Assembly: GCA_022511505.1 (NCBI GenBank) | Contig: JAFLTK010000056.1 | Coordinates: forward strand, 1 to 27,246 | DNA: 27,246 bases | Direction of reading: 5' to 3' | Origin: Muribaculaceae bacterium | GTDB taxonomy: Bacteria > Bacteroidota > Bacteroidia > Bacteroidales > Muribaculaceae | Part shown: in pieces, positions 20,857 through 27,246 of the stretch | Position numbering within the stretch: the stretch's first letter is position 1 | Layout of the letters: each line of letters begins with the position of its first letter | The notes under the pieces: model-generated | Told to the model about the DNA's origin: nothing | Database searches by the model: none | What the model saw: only the letters and a program-made list of their open reading frames with translations | Made by a program: the position numbers and the translations under genes

Positions 20857-22770
20857 TTATTTCTGAGGTCTAAGATTATCGATAATATCTCTGAAAAAAC
20901 TCCATGCGAGGGTTGACCGGTAGGCTTCGCGAGTTCCGCTCGGCACGTATAACGTCAATCCGCCAATCTCTGAACGGCCACAGTCAGGCGGCGTGACAGC
21001 ATAGCAATACACTTTCTGCAAAGAGTTGCAATCAGAAAATGCGTAGTCTTCAATTGTTGAGACCGAAGCCGGGATTGTGATGTTTGTCAAGTATATGCAA
21101 TTGGCAAATGCGCCCTCGCCGATTGTGGTCACGGTTTTAGGAATTTTAAATGCTCCTTTTTTCCCACAAGGATACATGCAGAGCGTCTTCATGTCCTTGG
21201 TGTAAACGACCCCGTTCTTTGAGCAGTAGGCCGGATTGTTTTTGTCAACATTTATTTTGGATATGGCATCACAATCATTAAAGGCGAAACTACCCAATGA
21301 TGTGACCGAGTAGGGTATAGTAACGCGGGTCAAACCCTTGCAATCCCTGAAAGCAAATTCACCGATTGTGGTAACCGATGCGGGAATGGTGAGTTCTGTA
21401 AGACCGGAGCAACAGTCGAACGCACTAACATCGATTATCATGACCGAATTAGGAATAGTGACACTTGTCAGCCCCTCGCATCTAAAAAATGCGTAGGCTT
21501 GGATAACAGTGACCGTATTAGGAATTTCAACGGCGCCGGTTTTATTACCGGGACAAATGCATAAGGTCTCCATATCCTTGGTGTAAAGGATATTATCGAC
21601 TGCACTGTATGCTTGATTGGCACTGTCTACATTAATTTCGGTCAGGTTAGGACAAAATGCAAATACACCGACACCGATAGAATTGACCGATGACGGAAAT
21701 GTAAACTCGGTAAGACCAAAGTTTTCGGCAAACGCAAAATCCCCGATGGTTTTAACCGAGTTAGGAAGATTGATTTTTGTGATACCCGTGCGGTCAAACG
21801 CTCCTTGTTCTATTGTTGTAAGCGAATTGGATAGGACAATGTTGGTTAGATTGTCACAGCCCGAGAAAGCGCCCTCGCCGATTGTGGTGACTCTGTCGGG
21901 AATCTTGATTGATGTAAGTTCCTCACAATTGGCGAACATTTCCTCGCTAATAATAGTTAAAGCGTCAGAGAGTGTGACATCTGTCAGTCCGCTGCAACCG
22001 CTAAACGCGCTTGAACCTATTTCAGTGACCGAATTTGGAATGATAATTTTGGTCAAACCTCGGCATGTGAAAAATGCTCCCTGGCCGATAGTTGTCACCG
22101 TGGCCGGAATCGAGATGTCGGTCAACTCGTTGCAGAAAGTGAATGAAAAATCGCCTATTGCTGTCACAGTTTCGGGAATCTGATACGCTCCTTTTTTCCA
22201 GCAAGGATACATGCAGAGTGTTTTCATGTCTTTGGTGTAGAGAACATCATCCACCAAGCAATATGCGGGATTCTCACTACTGATTTTAAAATTTTTCAAC
22301 TCACAACCGGCAAAAGCACCAGGGGCGATGGTGGTGACCGAGGCGGGAATTGAGACTTCGGTCAAGGCCGTGCAGAAACCGAACGCATGCTCTCCGATAG
22401 TGGTGACCGAACCGGGAATGACGACTTCTTTTAGTTCGTAACAAAGGCCGAAAGCGGCAGCCCCGATTTTGGTAACAGTTGACGGAATCAAAACACCGGT
22501 TAAATCTCTACTGTCAATAAACGCGCTGTCGCCGATTTGAGTCACCGTGTATTGGCGGTCGTTGATAGTAACCTTTGAGGGTATTGTGATGACGCCTTCA
22601 TAGGCGTTATCTTGCGGGTATTCGTATGTCAGTTGGGCTGTTTTGTCATTCTCGCTGAGAATTTTATAATATAGGCCATCTACTTTGAAACGTTCTGTCT
22701 CGGCCGCTTGTGATTGCAACCCAATCAGGCAAAAGCTGAATAGCAGAGAGATAAGGAAAAACTTTTTCAT
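20857..22770 (-). CDS. Exported BspA-like leucine-rich repeat protein
   Basis: The 637 residues begin with the signal peptide MKKFFLISLLFSFCLIGLQSQA. Then come about 15-18 LRR_5 repeats of about 23 residues, pattern LTxVTIPxSVTTIGxxAFxxCxG. Three non-LRR modules interrupt them at about 167-197, 385-412 and 512-540, each reading NPAYxxxDxVLYTKDMKTLCMYPC-x-KKGA, which divide the array into blocks. The end, GLTLYVPSGTREAYRSTLAWSFF, is the usual closing motif of Bacteroidales BspA proteins. The frame stays open to 23310, but that part runs antisense-free through xerD and gives a low-complexity RP-rich sequence; the promoter, the signal peptide and the xerD overlap all fix the start at 22770. Such proteins are surface-exposed or secreted and often bind host proteins; the ligand here is unknown. 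First gene of an operon with the DUF2807 gene. Confidence 0.92.
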   Translation of the reverse strand: MKKFFLISLLFSFCLIGLQSQAAETERFKVDGLYYKILSENDKTAQLTYEYPQDNAYEGVITIPSKVTINDRQYTVTQIGDSAFIDSRDLTGVLIPSTVTKIGAAAFGLCYELKEVVIPGSVTTIGEHAFGFCTALTEVSIPASVTTIAPGAFAGCELKNFKISSENPAYCLVDDVLYTKDMKTLCMYPCWKKGAYQIPETVTAIGDFSFTFCNELTDISIPATVTTIGQGAFFTCRGLTKIIIPNSVTEIGSSAFSGCSGLTDVTLSDALTIISEEMFANCEELTSIKIPDRVTTIGEGAFSGCDNLTNIVLSNSLTTIEQGAFDRTGITKINLPNSVKTIGDFAFAENFGLTEFTFPSSVNSIGVGVFAFCPNLTEINVDSANQAYSAVDNILYTKDMETLCICPGNKTGAVEIPNTVTVIQAYAFFRCEGLTSVTIPNSVMIIDVSAFDCCSGLTELTIPASVTTIGEFAFRDCKGLTRVTIPYSVTSLGSFAFNDCDAISKINVDKNNPAYCSKNGVVYTKDMKTLCMYPCGKKGAFKIPKTVTTIGEGAFANCIYLTNITIPASVSTIEDYAFSDCNSLQKVYCYAVTPPDCGRSEIGGLTLYVPSGTREAYRSTLAWSFFRDIIDNLRPQK

Positions 22771-22806
22771 AAAATATAGAGGATAGTGGGACTTATATTG
22801 AGAATG

Positions 22807-22838
22807 CAAATTTAATGATTTTCTATAATTAGCACAAA
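22807..22838 (-). promoter_or_regulatory. Promoter of the LRR-DUF2807 operon
   Basis: On the minus strand TTTG (22838 to 22835) and TAAATTTG (22814 to 22807) are exactly 20 bp apart. The -33 element directly touches the xerD stop codon (22839). The start is near 22801, giving a leader of about 30 nt. Confidence 0.85.
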
Positions 22839-23765
22839 TCAGCGGCGGTTGCGGGGGTGGTAGGTGAGTATCTCGTGGCGCAGGCGGGTTGTGTCGAGGT
22901 GAAGGTAAATCTCGGTGGTGGCGATTGACTCGTGGCCGAGCATCTGCTGGATGGCGCGCAGGTTGGCTCCCCCTTCGAGCAGGTGGGTGGCAAAGGAATG
23001 GCGCAGGGTGTGGGGTGAGATTTCTTTGGTGATACCGGCGCGCTCGGCGAGGCTCTTGACGATATAGAAAATCATGACGCGGGTCAGGTGGCTGCCGCGG
23101 CGGTTGAGGAATACAAAGTTCTCTTGGCCGGGCTTGACGGTGAGGTCGGCGCGTGTGTTGTTTAAATAAGTGGAAATGGCATCGGCGGCCACGGGCGAGA
23201 GGGGGACGAGGCGCTCCTTGGAGCCTTTGCCGGTGACACCGAGGTAGCCTCGGTCGAGGCGCAGGCGCGAAACCTCGAGGTTGACGAGTTCGCTGACGCG
23301 CAGTCCGCATCCATATAGGGTCTCGATGATGGCACGGTTGCGTTCCCCTTCGGGTGTGTTCATGTCGATGGCAGCAATCATGCGGTCAATCTCGTCGACG
23401 CTGAGCACCTCGGGCAGATGTTTCCCAATCGAGGGGGCTTCGAGCATGGCTGTCGGGTCGACCTCGATGTAGCCCTCGGCGCGCATGAAGCGGAAGAGCG
23501 AGCGGATACCAGAAAGGATGCGCGCGCGCGAACGTGGCGAAATGCCCAAGTCGTTGAGCTCGCCGAGGAAAAGTCGCAGAGTGGAGGTGTCGACGTCGGT
23601 CGGCGCAATCGGCGTTCCACCCGGTCCGGCCGTAGTGAGGTAGTTCATCAGTTTGTCGACATCGTCGGTATAGGCCTCGAGGGTGTTGACACCGGCGCCT
23701 TTCTCGAGGGTGAGATAGGCGGCAAACTCTTTTTTGAGGCGCGACGGGGTAGGAGAGGAGGGCAT
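22839..23765 (-). CDS. xerD: Site-specific tyrosine recombinase XerD
   Basis: XerD acts with XerC at dif to resolve chromosome dimers. The 308 residues are the normal length. The N-terminal SAM-like core-binding domain (about 8-95) includes FAAYLTLEKGAGVNTLEAY. The catalytic set is complete: R156 in GCGLRVSEL, K180 in GKGSKERLVP, H252 and R255 in HTLRHSFATHLLEGGA, H278 in LGHES, and the nucleophile Y287 in TEIYLH. A role as a mobile-element integrase is less likely because length and neighbours are ordinary. It lies 16 bp after the HGIHSPF protein gene and is the last gene of the yfhO-like operon. Confidence 0.95.
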   Translation of the reverse strand: MPSSPTPSRLKKEFAAYLTLEKGAGVNTLEAYTDDVDKLMNYLTTAGPGGTPIAPTDVDTSTLRLFLGELNDLGISPRSRARILSGIRSLFRFMRAEGYIEVDPTAMLEAPSIGKHLPEVLSVDEIDRMIAAIDMNTPEGERNRAIIETLYGCGLRVSELVNLEVSRLRLDRGYLGVTGKGSKERLVPLSPVAADAISTYLNNTRADLTVKPGQENFVFLNRRGSHLTRVMIFYIVKSLAERAGITKEISPHTLRHSFATHLLEGGANLRAIQQMLGHESIATTEIYLHLDTTRLRHEILTYHPRNRR

Positions 23766-23781
23766 AGCAAAGCGGTGGAGA

Positions 23782-24294
23782 TTAGTTGCTGACGGTGTAA
23801 TGGCTCAGAGGCAGACGCGGATTGGCGACGATGACGGTGGTGCCGGCAGGGGTGGTGAAACTCATTCCGGCGGTCATCAACTGTTGCATGCGGGCGGAGA
23901 AATCGCGGTGCTCGGGGGCGAGGATGATGGTGCCCCCGGCGGCAATGACGTCGTTAACGGAGTCGGTCGACGGTGAACCATCGGGGCCGACTACCATCAG
24001 CGGCGGGTTGCCCCGGCGGGCGATACCGGTCAGGGCCACGCCGAGCGCGGTATCATTGCCCTCGATGATGGTCTCGCCGGGCGACATGGCCGCGGCAACG
24101 CGCAGAGCGAGGCAGGCGAAACGGCGCCGACGGCTGTCGGTAGTCGCCGCTTCGATGTCGCTGTAGCCATAAAAAGCATACCCGCGACGATGGCGCATGA
24201 CGTCGGTCACAAACCGGTAGGCAAACGGCGAATGAATACCGTGGCCTGCCGCCCGATAGCGCGCTTTTGCCTTGCGCAACAGTTGTTTAATCAT
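23782..24294 (-). CDS. Short HGxHSPF-family (methyltransferase-like) protein
   Basis: The 170 residues start MIKQLLRKAKARYRAAGHGIHSPFAYRFVTDVM. The HGxHSPF motif (18-24) marks a Bacteroidales family annotated as SAM-dependent methyltransferase-like, usually about 240-270 residues long. Here the middle is short and the usual glycine-rich SAM loop is not evident (IIEGNDTALGVALTGIARRG is in its place). The end, TVIVANPRLPLSHYTVSN, fits the family's terminal strand. It may have lost methylation and kept another role. Its ATG overlaps the stop of the YfhO-like gene by 8 bases (ATGATTAA), and xerD follows 16 bp later, so the three are coupled. Function unknown. Confidence 0.75.
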   Translation of the reverse strand: MIKQLLRKAKARYRAAGHGIHSPFAYRFVTDVMRHRRGYAFYGYSDIEAATTDSRRRRFACLALRVAAAMSPGETIIEGNDTALGVALTGIARRGNPPLMVVGPDGSPSTDSVNDVIAAGGTIILAPEHRDFSARMQQLMTAGMSFTTPAGTTVIVANPRLPLSHYTVSN

Positions 24295-27013
24295 TCTGCT
24301 CGGTCGCTTGGTCGGTCTCTTTGATGACGGTGGTCTCGTCGTCGGTCTCCTTGCGGCGGCAGCAGCGGCAACCGGTCAGCCACACGCAGATGGCGGCGGC
24401 AACGGCGATGTAAATCATGATGACCGACACGCGTGCAACGCCAACGGTGGCGTGGATGCTCGGGGGGTCAAATTCCATGACGATGGTGTGACTGCCTGCC
24501 GGGATGGGGAAAGCGCGAAGGATGTAGTTGACACGCGCGATATCAACGGGCTCGCCGTCGATTGTAGCTTTCCAGCCCCACGGGAAGAAGACCTCTGAGA
24601 ACACTGCCGTAGCGCCGGCGGCGGTCTTTGCGTGGTAGGTCAGTCGGTTGGGGGCGTAGGTGGTTTCAAAGATGGTGTCGCCGGCGGCGTGGGGCTTGAC
24701 ATCGCCAAGGATTGAGGCAAATTTCTCGTCGACAACGGCCGTGGTCACAGGGTTGATTTCGCCCAACGCATCCATCTCGGCGTCGGCGCCCTTGACAACA
24801 ACGAGGGTGTCGACAAACCATGCGTTGCCCTGAGCGCGCGGGTTGTCGAGCACTTTGCCATCCTGGGTGATGAGGTAGCGGCCGTTGAGCATGTTGAGGA
24901 TGCGGAAGTCGGCCTGAGTCATCTTTCTGGTGGGGAAGTTGATAAGGTGACGGTCGATAAGATCCTGATAACGAGTTAGCTTGGCTGCATGATAGCCGCC
25001 TATCGCCTTGTGGAAATAGGAGGGGTCGGGGCTGTTGAAGCGGCCCATGTCCAAGACGCGGAAATTCATCGTTGTGTCTTGGAGAATCTTCTCGTCGGCG
25101 GGAGTCTTGGCTATGGGCTGGTTGGTGGGCACCATGAATCGCGGGATGAAACTTGCGTGGTCGAGGTAACGCTTGTCAACGGGATAAAGGTCGATGAGCA
25201 CCAGAGCCGTCAGTCCGAGCGTGGTATAAATGGGCTTAAATTTGAAGCGTGAGGCGACCCAGATGAAGCCCAACGAGGCAACGATGAGCAATAGCGAGCG
25301 GATGGCGTCGCTCTCAACCATGCCGGCACGCACTTTCTCGATGGCGGTCGAGATGGCCGGAGTATCGAGCGAGAAAACTTGGCGCACTTGCTCGGCCGAG
25401 TAGCCACCGGCAACGTATGCCTCGGTGATGCGCTGGTCCATGGCAACGTCGCCCTCTGAAATGAGTTCGCCGAATGCGGTGGGCCAAACGATGGCGATAA
25501 GGCAGAAGAATGCCGCCACGCCAAAGGTCGCTATCATTGCCGTGCCATAGCGCGCAAACATCTCGCCGCGAGGCGCTTCGAGCAATTTCTTCAGCGCCAG
25601 GCATGCCAGCAGCGGCATCGTAAACTCGGCGATGACGAGGATGCTCTCGACCGTTCGGAACTTATTGTACATCGGGAAATAGTCAATCATGAAATCGGTC
25701 AGCCCCATAAAATGGCGACCCCACGACAACAGCACCGACAGCACGGTCAGCACCAAGAGCGCCCACTTGACCGGTCCCTTGACAATGACACAGCCCAGCA
25801 GGAACAGCGCCACGATGATGGCACCGATATAAACGGGGCCGTTGGTGCCCTCGGGGTCGCCGAAATACTGGCTCGTCCAGCCGAGATATTGCATGGTCAT
25901 TTCGTCGGCCGAACCCGATGCTTTCAATTTGGCCGCCTCGGGGGTGTCGGCAAGGCTCATAAGCACAAAACTGCCCCCCTCGGGCTTGGTCGTTGCGCCA
26001 CCTTTGAGGTTGGGGATGAGGAAAGTAAAGGTTTCCGATGGCTGGTAACTATACTGGGTGATATAGTCGCGGTCGAGGCCGCCGGTCGATGACTCGGCCG
26101 CGTCGGCTTCGGTTGCGGCAGTTAGTTCGCTATGGTTGCCGCGCATCGTCTCCTTGCTATATTCGGCGGTGTAGTAGAGACTTGGCAGATTGGCGCCAAC
26201 GGCAAGCACGGCTGCCACAACAAGCGCGCCGGTCGCTTTGCCCCATTGGGCGAGTTTCTTCTCGCGCACGGCCATCACCAGATAGGCAATCACAAGCCCC
26301 ACGATGACAAGCAGGAAGTAATAGGTCATCTGGACATGGTTGGCCGCAATCTGCATCATCGCCGAGACGGCCGCAAGGGCGCCGCCGGCCAGATAACGCC
26401 CTCGATAGGCAAGCGCGATGCCGCCAATCGTCGGCGGGATATAGGCCAGGGTGATAAATTTCCAGATGTGGCCCGCACCTATAATTATTAGAAAATATGA
26501 CGAAAAACCGTATGCAACGGCACCAAGCAGCGACACGCCGACGCCCGCTCTCATGGCAAGCATCATGATGAAGAAGCCGAGCATCATCATCGCCAGCAGG
26601 TTGGCCGGCGACGGCAATCCAAGCCCCGCCAAGCTGTTAATCCAGTTGAACAGGCGGTTGGAGGCGTAGGAGGGCGAAATTTGGAACGTTGGCATTCCCG
26701 AGAAAAGCGAGTTGGTCCACAGCGGTTTCTCGCCCGTCGCCTCGGCGTAGGTCTGAATTTCGTGGCCGTTGGCTATACCCTGCTGGGTATCAGGTTGTTG
26801 TAGGATGTTGCCTTGGGCTGCATCGGGATAGAAGTAGCACCACGACAGCGCCGCGATAAACAGAATCGCCGCCACTGCACCAAGGAAACGAGGCGATTTT
26901 ACCGTCTCCTTGAGTCGATTGATAATATCGTGGCCGTTAAAACACTTGCCGCCCTTTGCGGCACCATCGACACGCTCGGCCGGCGCGTCTTTTTTCATAT
27001 CTTCTGTTGTCAT
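24287..27013 (-). CDS. YfhO-like multi-span membrane protein
   Basis: The 908 residues form a large inner-membrane protein of the YfhO family, related to GT-C type glycosyltransferases. An N-terminal cytoplasmic stretch (about 1-40) is followed by the first helix (LGAVAAILFIAALSWCYF), a lumenal-like loop with WTNSLFSGMPTFQISPSY, then at least a dozen helices to about residue 600, and a large extracytoplasmic domain (about 600-870) with VFFPWGWKATIDGEPVDIARVNYILRAFPIPAG, split here as FFPWGWKATIDGEP and the YfhO-typical NYILRAFPIPAGSH. The last helix (IMIYIAVAAAICVWL) precedes a short cysteine-rich, charged tail (CRCCRRKE). In Firmicutes YfhO acts in glycosylation of lipoteichoic acid; in Bacteroidota the substrate is unknown. 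First gene of the operon with the HGIHSPF gene and xerD. No convincing promoter was found. Confidence 0.9.
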   Translation of the reverse strand: MTTEDMKKDAPAERVDGAAKGGKCFNGHDIINRLKETVKSPRFLGAVAAILFIAALSWCYFYPDAAQGNILQQPDTQQGIANGHEIQTYAEATGEKPLWTNSLFSGMPTFQISPSYASNRLFNWINSLAGLGLPSPANLLAMMMLGFFIMMLAMRAGVGVSLLGAVAYGFSSYFLIIIGAGHIWKFITLAYIPPTIGGIALAYRGRYLAGGALAAVSAMMQIAANHVQMTYYFLLVIVGLVIAYLVMAVREKKLAQWGKATGALVVAAVLAVGANLPSLYYTAEYSKETMRGNHSELTAATEADAAESSTGGLDRDYITQYSYQPSETFTFLIPNLKGGATTKPEGGSFVLMSLADTPEAAKLKASGSADEMTMQYLGWTSQYFGDPEGTNGPVYIGAIIVALFLLGCVIVKGPVKWALLVLTVLSVLLSWGRHFMGLTDFMIDYFPMYNKFRTVESILVIAEFTMPLLACLALKKLLEAPRGEMFARYGTAMIATFGVAAFFCLIAIVWPTAFGELISEGDVAMDQRITEAYVAGGYSAEQVRQVFSLDTPAISTAIEKVRAGMVESDAIRSLLLIVASLGFIWVASRFKFKPIYTTLGLTALVLIDLYPVDKRYLDHASFIPRFMVPTNQPIAKTPADEKILQDTTMNFRVLDMGRFNSPDPSYFHKAIGGYHAAKLTRYQDLIDRHLINFPTRKMTQADFRILNMLNGRYLITQDGKVLDNPRAQGNAWFVDTLVVVKGADAEMDALGEINPVTTAVVDEKFASILGDVKPHAAGDTIFETTYAPNRLTYHAKTAAGATAVFSEVFFPWGWKATIDGEPVDIARVNYILRAFPIPAGSHTIVMEFDPPSIHATVGVARVSVIMIYIAVAAAICVWLTGCRCCRRKETDDETTVIKETDQATEQND

Positions 27014-27140
27014 AATCTCGTTTATTCAGGCCGCGGGGACCGCTAATATTGTTTCAATCGGTAAAATTACTCAATATTTCCCGTCTATTCATGCACTTTT
27101 CAAGAAAAAAGCACTTTTCTTCAAAAAAAATCCCAAAAAG

Positions 27141-27172
27141 TTTGCACAAATCAAAAAACCGCCGTAACTTTG
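27141..27172 (+). promoter_or_regulatory. Promoter of tRNA-Lys
   Basis: TTTG (27141-27144) and TAACTTTG (27165-27172) are exactly 20 bp apart. The start would be near 27178, about 14 nt before the mature tRNA 5' end. Confidence 0.88.
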
Positions 27173-27191
27173 CACCGCAAAACCAAAAAAA

Positions 27192-27246
27192 GACTCCGTA
27201 GCTCAGTTGGTAGAGCAAATGACTCTTAATCATTGGGTCGAGAGTT
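27192..27246 (+). tRNA. tRNA-Lys (anticodon CTT), 3' end beyond the window
   Basis: The acceptor 5' strand GACTCCG, D-arm GCTC-AGTTGGTA-GAGC, and anticodon arm AATGA-CTCTTAA-TCATT are all standard; anticodon CTT at 27225-27227 reads AAG lysine codons. The variable loop GGGTC and the T-stem 5' strand GAGAG follow, and the window ends after TT of the T loop. It is divergent from the YfhO-like gene. Confidence 0.95.

Noticed and set aside
22771..23310. A long N-terminal extension of the LRR protein
   Set aside because: It overlaps xerD, encodes arginine- and proline-rich low-complexity sequence, and lies upstream of the operon promoter and a clear signal peptide at 22770.
22839..23765. XerD as a mobile-element integrase
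   Set aside because: Length, motifs and the housekeeping-like operon fit the chromosomal XerD, and no att sites or cargo genes are seen.

Overview
This window looks like chromosomal DNA of a gut Bacteroidota, order Bacteroidales, possibly Muribaculaceae-like. The grounds are: promoters of the Bacteroidota type (TTTG near -33, TAnnTTTG near -7, spacer 19-20 bp); a one-subunit cytochrome b type fumarate reductase (frdCAB); BspA-like leucine-rich repeat, DUF2807, WG-repeat and M60/enhancin-like proteins; a bile-salt-hydrolase-family enzyme; and weak Shine-Dalgarno signals. Family and genus are inference. No insertion sequence, prophage or CRISPR array was seen.

Layout. 1-3371 (minus): frdC-frdA-frdB, the membrane-bound fumarate reductase, with frdB cut by the window edge. 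FrdC carries an unusual 77-residue tail with 18 cysteines. 3372-4954: an iterated 10-bp repeat block, bioB (minus), and the divergent SRP RNA gene ffs (plus). 4955-9127 (minus): a 1390-residue secreted M60-like metalloprotease with lectin-like and discoidin-like modules. 9287-10387 (minus): a cytoplasmic WG-repeat protein. 10558-11531 (plus): an AT-rich two-gene operon with overlapping stop and start, made of a Panacea/SocA-type antitoxin and an unassigned 139-residue partner, read here as a candidate toxin-antitoxin pair. 11532-11842: a gene-free stretch with two strong hairpins. 11843-12892 (minus): an exported choloylglycine-hydrolase-family amidase. 13008-16297 (plus): a MoeB/ThiF-type E1-like enzyme, then the ribosome-assembly GTPases era and der. 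Both GTPases are preceded by leaders built of complementary TTG-rich and CAA-rich repeats.

16371-20069: a small surface-glycan module with a B12-binding-type radical SAM protein and a family 2 glycosyltransferase (plus), meeting a Wzx-like flippase (minus) with abutting stop codons. 20138-22770 (minus): a BspA-like LRR protein followed 2 bp later by a DUF2807 protein, driven by a very good promoter. 22839-27013 (minus): a YfhO-like membrane protein, a short protein of the HGxHSPF methyltransferase-like family, and xerD, tightly packed as one operon. 27141-27246 (plus): a promoter and the 5' part of tRNA-Lys(CTT), cut by the window end.

Most of the window is core metabolism and housekeeping of a host-associated anaerobe (fumarate respiration, biotin, SRP, ribosome GTPases, chromosome dimer resolution), with accessory genes for host glycoprotein attack, bile amide hydrolysis, surface glycan export and adhesion. 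The most interesting items are the cysteine-rich FrdC tail, the Panacea operon with its unrecognised partner, and the shared repeat leaders of era and der.
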